The notes under the pieces are model-generated. The model made no database searches. It was not told the origin of the DNA and saw nothing but the letters and a program-made list of their open reading frames with translations. This document shows positions 27,238 to 35,217 of a DNA stretch of 64,000 bases, piece after piece (position 1 is the first letter of the stretch; each line of letters starts with the position of its first letter). A program made the position numbers and the translations under genes. The stretch is from Gemmatimonas phototrophica (GTDB lineage: Bacteria > Gemmatimonadota > Gemmatimonadetes > Gemmatimonadales > Gemmatimonadaceae). Where the stretch lies: positions 124,001-188,000 of the forward strand of contig CAMBNV010000001.1 of NCBI GenBank assembly GCA_945869195.1, read 5' to 3'.

Positions 27238-28266
27238 CTAGTGCTTGGGGCTCTTGTTCGGGACGACCGTGACACCGAACACGATGGTGAGAATGTCTGC
27301 GCGCGACTCGAGTGGAACGATCACCATGTCGCCATTGAGATCCTCCGTGATACTCCCCTCGGCCAGGTAGCGGACGCGCTCGCCATGCCAGGTATGCCGC
27401 ACACCGAGGTCGAGATGCACGTTCCCCGATCGACCGACGGGGAGGTAGAGCCCCGTGAGCGCCGTCGTCGAAAAGGTGACGTCGTTGGCGTTGGTCGAAC
27501 TCGCGAATGGCTCGTTCGTGCTATTTGACCCCTCCACCGAACTCGTCGTCGTAAACGCCGAGAAGCCGAGCAGACCGCCCAGGTACGGCCTGATGGTGCG
27601 ACTGGGCACTCCGACCTGCCCACCAATCGATCCACCGACGATCGTATTGGTCGTGACCACATCGACGAAGATCAGAGAGAGGGCGCCGCCGCCGAGGGGG
27701 ACGGTTCGCCGCTCCGACCCGTACGCCGACACGCCGAAGTCAGCCCGAAGGGCAAACGGACCCCCCACCTTCCAGAGCAGACCGCCCCCGACACCGCCGG
27801 CGAGCGTCACATTCTCCGCGAACGCGCCCTGCGGAATCCCGATGTGCAGGCCGAACGGAATGACGAGGCTCGACGACGGACCGCGGGTCGCGCCCAGGGC
27901 CAACGGATGATCCCCGGTCATGTTCTCGTCGAACACGCGGCGCTGGGCCTCGGTGAGCACGCTCAGAAGCTCTTCATGTTCCGCGGCCATGCGCCGCTGC
28001 ACTTCGGACGTCTGCGCGGTGTCGCCCTGGTCCGCCCCGCCGTGGTGGCGTGCCGCCATCGCCGGGTGATGCTTGGCCCTGATCGCCGTCAGTTGACGAA
28101 TCTGCCTGTCAGTGAGCACGATCCCCTTGAAGTGCTCGGCGAGTGCAGCGTCGAGTGTCAGCGTGGAAGGCGGATGTGCAGGCGACATCACCGCGGGCGG
28201 TTGCGCCCCAGCAGCGGGTGACGCGAAAGCGAAGAGGAGAGCCAGCAGAGGGGAGCGGATCGACAT
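27238..28266 (-). CDS. Secreted protein: Spy-like helical region plus beta-barrel
   Basis: A 342-residue unrecognised protein. The start at 28266 gives a clean signal peptide ending in Ala-Gly-Ala. Residues about 40-125 are helical and His/Met-rich with a repeated LT-x2-Q pattern (VLTDRQIRQL, then SVLTEAQRRVF), as in Spy/CpxP periplasmic chaperones. From about residue 135 the sequence alternates hydrophobic and polar residues with many glycines and looks like an eight- to ten-strand outer-membrane barrel. The fusion is unusual. It lies convergent to arfB, 13 bases apart. Confidence 0.6.
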   Translation of the reverse strand: MSIRSPLLALLFAFASPAAGAQPPAVMSPAHPPSTLTLDAALAEHFKGIVLTDRQIRQLTAIRAKHHPAMAARHHGGADQGDTAQTSEVQRRMAAEHEELLSVLTEAQRRVFDENMTGDHPLALGATRGPSSSLVIPFGLHIGIPQGAFAENVTLAGGVGGGLLWKVGGPFALRADFGVSAYGSERRTVPLGGGALSLIFVDVVTTNTIVGGSIGGQVGVPSRTIRPYLGGLLGFSAFTTTSSVEGSNSTNEPFASSTNANDVTFSTTALTGLYLPVGRSGNVHLDLGVRHTWHGERVRYLAEGSITEDLNGDMVIVPLESRADILTIVFGVTVVPNKSPKH

Positions 28267-28338
28267 GGTGTGCCTCGTGTGGAGCGGGATGAGCTGAGGC
28301 GTAGAGGTGACCGCGGGGCACTCAGTGTGCCGGGGCAT

Positions 28339-29160
28339 TCAGGGCTTGATGAGGGCACGCACCGATTCAGGAAGCGCGACCTCGGCTTCGTCGATCGTAT
28401 CGAACTCCACCGAGAGTATAGCAATCAGGAGCGTGAACTGTGGAGTCCGTTGTTCCATTCGCGTCGCCACCATGAGAGGGCCGAAACTCTTGTAGGCGCC
28501 CACTAACGTGGTGGTCTGACTGCGACCCATCGCACCGCCAACGCTGGTGAGCGTCCCCGCACTGAGTCCACTTGCGGCGTCGAAGAACTCCGTGATGGTG
28601 TCGCCGCCTGCGCGGATCATATACACCCGCTGTACCCGGCGCCCCTGAAACTCCGCATCCGTCGCGCGTTCAACGGCATCGAACCGCGAGAGATCGTGAA
28701 AGTCGCCGAAGAAGTCGGCCTGATCGGCGACCTGACGCGCCATCTCCTTCTCGAGCAGGATTGCCCCCTGCCCCGGGTGCACCGCCCACGCTGTCGTGCC
28801 GTCGAACCCGGAGAGGCTCTCGCCGAGCGGCCCGAACGTGGTGCGGAAGAGATATTTATTGGGTCGGACCTTGAGAATCTCGAGCGGCGCGTCGATGCCC
28901 AGGGCCGGGATTGCGAACGTCCCGACCATCCGCACTGACCGGTGACCCTCGAGTGCCGCGCGCCCACCCACCAGGGAGTCATGACGTGCAACGATGGCCT
29001 GTGCCGTGAGCGCCTCTGCGGTCGGTGCCTGTGCTGCTCCGGCACTCGGCAGCAAGACGGCCAGCAGGACGGCCAGCAGCGCGACTACCAGGTGGGCGGC
29101 GAAGGGAGTGGAAGCGCGCTCGGCGACGCGCGTCGATGGATGACGGGTTTCGGCGCTCAT
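28339..29160 (-). CDS. Secreted LolA-like/outer-membrane sorting-like protein
   Basis: A 273-residue protein with a signal peptide (hydrophobic stretch about residues 22-43). It opens its mature part with TAQAIVARHDSLVGGRAAL, then has a series of beta strands including KVRPNKYLFRT and SGFDGTTAWAVHPGQG. This resembles the LolA/LolB-like fold of proteins often annotated as outer membrane lipoprotein-sorting protein, or the N-terminal domain of secreted zinc peptidases. No catalytic motif is visible. The ATG overlaps the stop of the lipoprotein gene by ATGA. Confidence 0.6.
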   Translation of the reverse strand: MSAETRHPSTRVAERASTPFAAHLVVALLAVLLAVLLPSAGAAQAPTAEALTAQAIVARHDSLVGGRAALEGHRSVRMVGTFAIPALGIDAPLEILKVRPNKYLFRTTFGPLGESLSGFDGTTAWAVHPGQGAILLEKEMARQVADQADFFGDFHDLSRFDAVERATDAEFQGRRVQRVYMIRAGGDTITEFFDAASGLSAGTLTSVGGAMGRSQTTTLVGAYKSFGPLMVATRMEQRTPQFTLLIAILSVEFDTIDEAEVALPESVRALIKP

Positions 29161-29708
29161 GGCGGGGGCGCGGCCGGGAGCCCCGCCTGTAGCGCCAATG
29201 CGATCCGCTCCTGATTCGTCTCAGAGCCCCCGATGACGACGGCCGCCAGATTGTTCTGTACGACGAAGACCATCGGAGATGCAAACGGAGGCACACGGCC
29301 CGGCGGGGTGCCCGTGGAGGGATCGAGTGCGTCAGTCACCGCGCGGCGCGCTGTACTGTCCTGGTAGACCCAGGCGTATACCTCCCCACCCCCCGCGGAA
29401 AAAACCGCCGCCCGCACGCGCATCCACGCCGGGCCACTCGGTGCCTTTTCCTGCACGCGCGGCGCGACGCCGGCGCGGACCAGCCGCTCGAGCACCTGCG
29501 CCTCGGTCCAGAGTCCCGTGGCCGGCAGTGTCGCGACGCGCGTCGCCGTCGACTCGGCGCGCGCGATCTCCGCGCGCACGGTGCGCGCCTCCGCCGCCCG
29601 CTGCGTGTCGCCACTGCACGCGCCTGCGAGAAGCGAAACCAGTAGCGCCGGGAGGGGCGCGCCGACCCAGGCACGGAACACGGGGGACCGCCACCGTGAA
29701 TGCCACAT
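29157..29708 (-). CDS. Unknown lipoprotein
   Basis: I do not recognise this 183-residue protein. Starting at the ATG at 29708, which is preceded by a good GAGGAG ribosome-binding site, it has a hydrophobic leader followed by LLAGACSGD, a plausible lipobox with Cys as the first mature residue. A short coiled-coil-like Ala/Arg/Glu region follows, then a small alpha/beta domain. It overlaps the LolA-like gene by ATGA and is divergent from the S4-domain gene, 12 bases away. Confidence 0.6.
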   Translation of the reverse strand: MWHSRWRSPVFRAWVGAPLPALLVSLLAGACSGDTQRAAEARTVRAEIARAESTATRVATLPATGLWTEAQVLERLVRAGVAPRVQEKAPSGPAWMRVRAAVFSAGGGEVYAWVYQDSTARRAVTDALDPSTGTPPGRVPPFASPMVFVVQNNLAAVVIGGSETNQERIALALQAGLPAAPPP

Positions 29709-29720
29709 TATGTTCTCCTC

Positions 29721-30131
29721 ATGAAGCAAGACCCCGCCGACCGCCCGGTGAGCAGGAGCCCGGTTCGCATCGACAAGTGGTGTTGGGCCGCCCGGTTCTT
29801 CAAGACACGCTCGATCGCCGCCGAGGCGGTCGAAGGGGGAAAGGTGCAGGTGAACGGGGATCGTGCCAAGCCGTCGAAGGCAGTGAAGCCCGGCGATGAG
29901 GTGCGGCTACGACTCGGACCATATGAGCATCTGGTCGTCGTGCGCGGCACCGCCGAGCGCCGCGGACCGTCCGTCGAGGCGGTGCGCCTGTATGAAGAGA
30001 CCGCGGCCTCGCTCGAAGCGCGTGAAAAGCTGCATTGGCAACTCACTCAGGCGACGCCGTCGCTCGACCCGGAACAGGGGCGTCCGTCAAAGCGCGACCG
30101 GCGAGAGATCGAACGGTTCCGCAAACGCTGA
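29721..30131 (+). CDS. hslR: RNA-binding S4 domain protein (Hsp15-like)
   Basis: A 136-residue protein with an S4 RNA-binding domain at the front: RIDKWCWAARFFKTRSIAAEAVEGGKVQVNG in outline, the standard helix-turn-helix plus beta pattern, then a basic C-terminal tail. Hsp15 (HslR) rescues stalled 50S subunits with attached nascent chain. The ATG at 29721 is chosen from the length of the family; an in-frame ATG at 29700 is also possible and neither has a clear ribosome-binding site. arfB, another rescue factor, lies 2.5 kb to the left. Confidence 0.85.
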   Translation: MKQDPADRPVSRSPVRIDKWCWAARFFKTRSIAAEAVEGGKVQVNGDRAKPSKAVKPGDEVRLRLGPYEHLVVVRGTAERRGPSVEAVRLYEETAASLEAREKLHWQLTQATPSLDPEQGRPSKRDRREIERFRKR

Positions 30132-30132
30132 C

Positions 30133-30951
30133 CTAGGCGCGGCCCGGCGCAGCACCTGCGACACCCGCGACACCCGCGACACCCGCGACACCCGCGACAC
30201 GCGCGAGCGTCGCGTCGTCGAGACGATGGCCGCCGGCGAAGCGCTCGAACGTATACGCGAAGCCGGCCGCATCGAGGCGCGCGCGCTCCTGTGCGACCTG
30301 TTCCGCCGACACGAAGAGATCGCGCGCACCCACCACCACCGTGCAGCGCGTGCGCGCGAGCGGGGATCCCTCCGTCAGGTCGAGCTCGGGAGCCAGCGAT
30401 GCGCCCCAGCAGATCAGGTGCGCCGGACCGACGTCACCCCGCGCGACCCACCGCGAGGCCGCCGCTGCCCCTTGGGAAAACCCGAGCACGGTCAGCGGCA
30501 CGGTGTCACCAACGCGCGCGCGATAGGTCGCCACGACCTGTCTGAGCCAGTGGAGCTGATCCTCGATCTCGTCGGTGCGATCCTCCCGCGTCATCCACGA
30601 GGCGCCGACCTCGGCGTCGACATGGCTCGCCACCGGCGTACGCGCGTCGTAGAAACGCGAGAGTGCCTCGGGAGCGACGATCAGTCGACTCCCATCGTCG
30701 ATCGTGCCGAACCCGGCGAGGAACCGGCTCGCGAGCTGTGCGTAACCGTGGAGCACGACCCAGAGTTCGCGGGCCCTGGCCGGATCATTCGGGCCACGGA
30801 CCGCGCACCGACCCGTCCGACGGGTCAGAAAGCGTTCGATACGGGGGTTGAGCGGATCGGGCATATCGGAATCAACCCGGACGCTTGTGCGTGAACCAGT
30901 GGCGGCCGCATCCGGCGGGCGATTATCATTCGGGTCGAACCCTGTGCTCAT
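30133..30951 (-). CDS. Alpha/beta-hydrolase esterase with a Gly-Val-Ala repeat tail
   Basis: A 272-residue serine hydrolase of the phospholipase/carboxylesterase type. The nucleophile is in GFSQGAAAA, the oxyanion region in VVLHGYAQ, and the likely Asp and His are in VVVGARD and GGHRLDD. The C-terminus ends in repeated Gly-Val-Ala triplets from a 9-bp tandem repeat. The ATG at 30951 is used; ATG at 30864 would remove a charged, probably disordered lead. Substrate unknown. Confidence 0.8.
   Translation of the reverse strand: MSTGFDPNDNRPPDAAATGSRTSVRVDSDMPDPLNPRIERFLTRRTGRCAVRGPNDPARARELWVVLHGYAQLASRFLAGFGTIDDGSRLIVAPEALSRFYDARTPVASHVDAEVGASWMTREDRTDEIEDQLHWLRQVVATYRARVGDTVPLTVLGFSQGAAAASRWVARGDVGPAHLICWGASLAPELDLTEGSPLARTRCTVVVGARDLFVSAEQVAQERARLDAAGFAYTFERFAGGHRLDDATLARVAGVAGVAGVAGVAGAAPGRA
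30159..30203 (-). repeat. 9-bp tandem repeat in the esterase tail
   Basis: Five head-to-tail 9-bp units (CGACACCCG on the plus strand), the first four identical and the fifth with one change. They encode Gly-Val-Ala repeats at the C-terminus of the esterase. Being a multiple of three, gain or loss of a unit keeps the frame. Confidence 0.9.
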
Positions 30952-30962
30952 GGAGCCATGCG

Positions 30963-31124
30963 ATGCCTAGCAACAGCGAACCGTACGACCCGAACAAGCT
31001 CGGTTGGGGCTTCGCTGCCGGAATCATCGTGCTCGCGATCATTGCGAACGTGACCGCGTACAGCATCCACAACGCGACCTACCTCAAGCCCGACAAGCCT
31101 GCGGCGGCGGCCGTCGCGCACTGA
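30963..31124 (+). CDS. Small single-pass membrane protein, unknown
   Basis: A 53-residue protein with one predicted transmembrane helix (about residues 15-35, starting GWGFAAGIIVLAIIANV) and a short Lys/Pro/Ala tail. It starts at 30963, 12 bases from the divergent esterase start, and is followed by a strong hairpin terminator, which supports it as a real transcription unit. I do not recognise the family. Confidence 0.55.
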   Translation: MPSNSEPYDPNKLGWGFAAGIIVLAIIANVTAYSIHNATYLKPDKPAAAAVAH

Positions 31125-31176
31125 GAGTTGCGACCGCCGATCGCCTGATGCGCTCGGCACAAAATAAAGAATACAC

Positions 31177-31209
31177 AAGCGGGGGACGGCACTGAGCCGT
31201 CCCCCGCTT
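31177..31209. terminator. Bidirectional intrinsic terminator
   Basis: A perfect 14-bp stem (31177-31190 with 31196-31209), loop ACTGA. It is followed by TCTCTTGC on the plus strand and by a T-rich TGTGTATTCTTTATTTTGT run on the minus strand. It lies between the convergent small membrane protein gene and infA and can serve both. Confidence 0.88.
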
Positions 31210-31243
31210 TCTCTTGCAGCTTACCGACCGCCGCAGGCTGCGA

Positions 31244-31465
31244 TCAGTTCTTGTGACGGAACGTGATCCGACCGCGGCTCAGGTCGTATGGCGAGACTTC
31301 AACCGAGACCCGATCACCCTGCAGCACGCGAATGCGAAAGCGCCGCATTTTGCCTGCCATGGTGGCGAGGACGTCATGTCCGTTGGACAGGAGTACACGG
31401 AACGTCGCGCTTGGAAGCACTTCGCTGACGGTCCCTTCGAGTTCGATCGCTTCTTCTTTCGCCAT
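31244..31465 (-). CDS. infA: Translation initiation factor IF-1
   Basis: A 73-residue OB-fold protein, close to the usual 72. It starts [13 protein letters not shown] and contains [25 protein letters not shown], the typical IF-1 core, ending with RGRITFRHK. It sits in the A site of the 30S subunit during initiation. The true ATG at 31465 lies inside a longer open frame. The gene stands alone here rather than in the usual ribosomal-protein cluster. Confidence 0.97.
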   Translation of the reverse strand: MAKEEAIELEGTVSEVLPSATFRVLLSNGHDVLATMAGKMRRFRIRVLQGDRVSVEVSPYDLSRGRITFRHKN

Positions 31466-31610
31466 ACGGTCCGGTAAGGGGGAACACCGAAAGCTATCCG
31501 CCCCGAGCCCTCTACGGGAGGGGTGAAGGCTCGGCGTCGCGGTGGGACTGTCGCCCCGCCCACCACCCCCTCGCCCTGTCCACCGTCGCGGGGGACCGTT
31601 ACTGTCCCGC

Positions 31611-32219
31611 ATGCTTGCACTCCTCGCCTGGATCGCCGACGGCCTCGCCCGCAACCCGCTCGAGACCGTCGGGGCGCTCTTCGGCGTCGTGAGTGTCTGG
31701 CTCAGCACGCGGGAACACATCGCGAGTTGGCCGACCGCGATCGTGAACGTCGCGCTCTACTTCGTCGTGTTTCAACGCGCGAAGCTCTACGCGGAGATGG
31801 GACTGCAGGTCGTCTACCTCGTGCTCTCCATCTATGGCTGGTACGAGTGGAAGTTCGGTGGAACCAATCGGACCGTGTTGCCGGTCAGGCGCACGAGCCG
31901 GCGCCAGGCCATCACCCTCCTCGCGCTCGCCCTCTCCGTTGCGGCGACGCTCGGATTCTACCTTGACCACCAGACCGACGCCGCCCTGCCTTGGATCGAC
32001 TCCGCTGCCGTGGCCACGAGCCTGGCGGCGCAATGGATGATGACGCGCAAGCTTCTCGAGAACTGGCTCGTCTGGATCGCCGTCGACATCCTGTACGTAG
32101 CAATGTTCATCACGAGGCAGCTCTACGTCACCGCCGCGCTCTACGCGATCTTCCTCGCGCTCGCGACGCTGGGTTTCTTCGAATGGCGTCGCTCGTGCGC
32201 AGCACACGCATCGTCCTGA
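31611..32219 (+). CDS. pnuC: Nicotinamide riboside transporter PnuC
   Basis: A 202-residue membrane protein with about seven helices. The family pattern is clear: [21 protein letters not shown] early, [10 protein letters not shown] in the middle, and [17 protein letters not shown] near the end. It brings in nicotinamide riboside by facilitated diffusion. The ATG at 31611 is chosen because it precedes the first helix. It overlaps the downstream nadR-like kinase gene by 37 bases, so uptake and phosphorylation are co-expressed. Confidence 0.92.
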   Translation: MLALLAWIADGLARNPLETVGALFGVVSVWLSTREHIASWPTAIVNVALYFVVFQRAKLYAEMGLQVVYLVLSIYGWYEWKFGGTNRTVLPVRRTSRRQAITLLALALSVAATLGFYLDHQTDAALPWIDSAAVATSLAAQWMMTRKLLENWLVWIAVDILYVAMFITRQLYVTAALYAIFLALATLGFFEWRRSCAAHASS

Positions 32220-32746
32220 CCGGACCCGAGTGTAGCGGCAAGACGACGCTCGCCGCCGTCCTCGCTGCACACTTCGGCGCCCCCTGGGTGCCAGAGGCAG
32301 CACGGCGTTACGTCGAGACGACGACGGGCCCACTGTCGGCGGCGACCGTCGAACCGATCGGGCGACTGTCGATGCGCTTGGAGGATGACGCCCTCGGCGA
32401 CGCGCCTCCCCTGCTCCTGCGCGACACCGACCTGGTGAGTACGGTCGTGTACGCACGGCACTACTACGGGCAGTGCCCGCCATGGATCGAGCACGAGGCA
32501 CGTGCGCGGCGTGCCGACCTCTACCTCCTCTGCCGTCCCACTTTTGCCTGGACACCGGATGGCGTGCGCGACCGGCCCACCCGGCGCGAGGAGTTGTTCG
32601 CCGATTTCACCACCGCCCTGAAAGCGATCGATGCACGGATCGTCGAGATCAGTGGCGAGGGACTCGCGCGAACGGCGCTCGCCAGGCGCGCGGTCTCGGT
32701 GCTGCTCGCCGAGCGCGGGCGCAGCCCTGAAATCCCACCGCGCTGA
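32183..32746 (+). CDS. nadR: NadR-like ribosylnicotinamide kinase
   Basis: A 187-residue P-loop kinase. [20 protein letters not shown] at the front is the Walker A of NadR; VPEAARRYVE and the LLRDTDLVSTVVYARHYYG segment are characteristic of the ribosylnicotinamide kinase domain. The nucleotidyltransferase domain found in full NadR is absent, so this is a kinase only. Overlap with pnuC supports a salvage route: nicotinamide riboside is imported and trapped as NMN. Confidence 0.88.
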   Translation: MASLVRSTRIVLTGPECSGKTTLAAVLAAHFGAPWVPEAARRYVETTTGPLSAATVEPIGRLSMRLEDDALGDAPPLLLRDTDLVSTVVYARHYYGQCPPWIEHEARARRADLYLLCRPTFAWTPDGVRDRPTRREELFADFTTALKAIDARIVEISGEGLARTALARRAVSVLLAERGRSPEIPPR

Positions 32747-32805
32747 CCAGACTGCGGCTCATCGCGGCGGCCGCCCCATCGGACACAGCCAACTCCACCG
32801 CGCCC

Positions 32806-34005
32806 TTATTGCACCGCGCCCATCATGTCAAAAATTGGCAGATACATCGCGACGACCATACCGCCGACGACCACACCGAGGAAGACAATCATGATCGGTT
32901 CGAGGAGTGCGAGGAGGCCGCCGACGGCGGCATCCACTTCCTCGTCGTAGAAGTCGGCAATTTTCGTGAGCATCTCGTCGAGACCGCCCGTCTGCTCGCC
33001 GACGGAGATCATCGAGAGGACCATGGGTGGGAACACCCGGCTCTTGGCGAGCGGTCCAGCGATGGTGTCCCCGCCGGCGATCGAAGCGCGGGAGGCCAGA
33101 ATCGCGTCCGACACGACCCGGTTGCCCGCCGTTTTCGCCGTAATCTCGAGCCCCTCAAGAATGCTGACGCCCGAGCTGATGAGCGTCCCGAGCGTACGGG
33201 TGAAGCGCGAAACCGCCGATTTGCGCAGCACATCACCAAGGACCGGCAACGTCAGCAAGAGGCGGTCGATCACGAGCTGCCCCTTCGAGGTCGCGTAGTA
33301 CTTCTTGAGCAGGTGCACGGCGAGGAATGCCCCCGCGAGGAGCAGCCACCAGTAGCTCTGCACGAACTTTGACATCCAGATAACGATGCGCGTCGGCAAT
33401 GGCAGCGCCATGCCCACCGAAGCGAACATGGCCTCGAACGTCGGGATGACAAAGATGAGCAGGATCAGGATCGCCGAGCCGGCGACCGCCGAAATCACCA
33501 CGGGGTAGATCATCGCGCCCTTCACCTTGCGGACGAGGGCGTCGTTTTTCTCCAAGAACGTCGCAAGACGCATAAGGATCGTGTCGAGGATACCGCCGGC
33601 CTCGCCGGCGGCGACCATGTTCACGTACAGCTCGGTGAACGCGTTGGGATGTTTCGCGAGGGCGTCAGCTACCGTGTACCCCGATTCCACGTCAGACACC
33701 ACCTGCCGGGTGACATTCTGCAGGACCTTGCTCTCCGACTGCTTCGACAGGATGTCGAGGGCCTGCACGAGCGGTAGACCCGAGTTGATCATCGTGGAAA
33801 ATTGCCGTGTGAAAATCACGATGTCGCGCATCGAGACCGAGCCCCTGGTCGAGGAGGCGGATTTTGCGGCCTCCTCGAGCTTGACGACCGTCAGCTTCAG
33901 CTTTTTCAGTTGGGCAACGGCCTCGTCTTTGTTTGCTGCTTGGATCGTCGCAAACTTAAGGTCGCCCTGTGCGGTGCGGGCCGTATACGAAAATGCCGTC
34001 ATCAA
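32806..34005 (-). CDS. pilC: Type IV pilus platform protein PilC
   Basis: A 399-residue inner-membrane protein of the GspF/PilC family. Two repeated T2SSF domains are visible (about residues 60-185 and 265-390), each beginning with a helix carrying the IFTRQFSTMINSGLPLVQAL and SRFTRTLGTLISSGVSILEGL patterns in outline, with three membrane helices overall. It is turned by PilB and PilT. It follows pilT by 20 bases in a pilB-pilT-pilC set. Confidence 0.96.
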   Translation of the reverse strand: MMTAFSYTARTAQGDLKFATIQAANKDEAVAQLKKLKLTVVKLEEAAKSASSTRGSVSMRDIVIFTRQFSTMINSGLPLVQALDILSKQSESKVLQNVTRQVVSDVESGYTVADALAKHPNAFTELYVNMVAAGEAGGILDTILMRLATFLEKNDALVRKVKGAMIYPVVISAVAGSAILILLIFVIPTFEAMFASVGMALPLPTRIVIWMSKFVQSYWWLLLAGAFLAVHLLKKYYATSKGQLVIDRLLLTLPVLGDVLRKSAVSRFTRTLGTLISSGVSILEGLEITAKTAGNRVVSDAILASRASIAGGDTIAGPLAKSRVFPPMVLSMISVGEQTGGLDEMLTKIADFYDEEVDAAVGGLLALLEPIMIVFLGVVVGGMVVAMYLPIFDMMGAVQ

Positions 34006-34025
34006 TCCTCCGAGGGGCTAAGCAT

Positions 34026-35183
34026 TCATCGTTGGGCCGGGGGAGAACTCGACCTTGAAGCGCCGGTCGGACCTTCGCCCGAATTGGTTTTGCCGATCAT
34101 GCGTAGAAACTCATTCGGATCGCTCGAGACCCGGAGGCACTCGTCCTCGGAGACCTCCTTCGCCAGATACAACTGATTGAGCGAGTCGTTGAGTGTCTGC
34201 ATGCCGTACTTCTTGCCCGCCTGCATCAAAGAATAGATCTGGTGAATCTTGTCGTCGCGGATGAGCGCACGAATCGCGGGCTTCACGACGAGAATCTCGG
34301 CGGCCATCACACGCCCTGCGCCGCTGCGTCGGGGAAGCAGGACCTGGGTGACGATTCCCTCGAGGACAAACGCCAGCTGGGTGCGCACCTGCGACTGCTG
34401 ATGGCTCGGGAACACATCGATCATGCGGTTGATCGCTTCGGCCGCAGAGTTCGTGTGCAAGGTAGCGAGCACGAGGTGGCCCGTTTCGGCGATCGTGAGA
34501 CCGGCAGAGATTGTTTCCAAGTCGCGCATCTCGCCCACGAGGACCACGTCCGGGTCCTCGCGCAGCGCGTACTTGAGCGCGAGCGAGAACGACTTGGTAT
34601 CCGTACCGACCTCGCGCTGATTGACGATGCAGCCCTGATGCTTGTGGATGAACTCGATCGGGTCCTCCACCGTGAGGATGTGCCCCTGACGCTCGCGATT
34701 GATCTTGTCGATCATCGCCGCGAGTGTCGTGGACTTGCCCGAGCCGGTCGGGCCCGTGACGAGCACGAGACCGCGGGGCTTCTCCGCCATCATCGCGATC
34801 ACAGGCGGCAGCTTGAGGTCAGCGAACGTCTTGATCGAGAACGGGATCTGGCGCATCACCATCGAGATGCAACCGCGCTGTTTGAAACAGTTGCCTCGAA
34901 AGCGCGCGAGGTTCTGAATACCGAATGAGAAGTCGAGCTCATCCTCCATCTCGAATCGCTTCTTCTGATTCTCCGTCAGCACCGAGTAGGCAAGCTGCAG
35001 CGTGTCTTTTGGCATCAGCACGGCCGCTTGCCGAGACGAGCGCATCGCCCCGTCGATCCGCATCTTGGGACACTCGCCGGCGGCGAGATGCAGGTCTGAC
35101 GCGCCGCGCTCGATCATCTCCTCGAGCAGTACGCGGAGATTGATCGGCTGGGGGGCAGCGGCAGGAGCGGAGGGGACAGTCAT
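34026..35183 (-). CDS. pilT: Pilus retraction ATPase PilT
   Basis: A 385-residue hexameric ATPase that depolymerises the pilus. A short N-terminal region is followed by Walker A GPTGSGKS at 144-151, an Asp box (LTVEDPIEF), Walker B (DVVLVGEMRDLET) and the His box (GHLVLATLHT). The retraction-specific segment IRALIRDDKIHQIYSLMQ matches the AIRNLIRE-like motif of PilT. The ATG at 35183 is chosen from the conserved N-terminus; a longer frame to 35342 overlaps pilB. The last 20 residues are Ser/Pro-rich and probably disordered. Confidence 0.96.
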   Translation of the reverse strand: MTVPSAPAAAPQPINLRVLLEEMIERGASDLHLAAGECPKMRIDGAMRSSRQAAVLMPKDTLQLAYSVLTENQKKRFEMEDELDFSFGIQNLARFRGNCFKQRGCISMVMRQIPFSIKTFADLKLPPVIAMMAEKPRGLVLVTGPTGSGKSTTLAAMIDKINRERQGHILTVEDPIEFIHKHQGCIVNQREVGTDTKSFSLALKYALREDPDVVLVGEMRDLETISAGLTIAETGHLVLATLHTNSAAEAINRMIDVFPSHQQSQVRTQLAFVLEGIVTQVLLPRRSGAGRVMAAEILVVKPAIRALIRDDKIHQIYSLMQAGKKYGMQTLNDSLNQLYLAKEVSEDECLRVSSDPNEFLRMIGKTNSGEGPTGASRSSSPPAQR

Positions 35184-35217
35184 CGCATGGCCACCACTAG
35201 GGGATAGATGCGCACGG

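Noticed and set aside
30159-30203. Short regular repeats considered as a CRISPR array
   Set aside because: Units are 9 bp, head to tail without spacers, and in frame inside the esterase gene.
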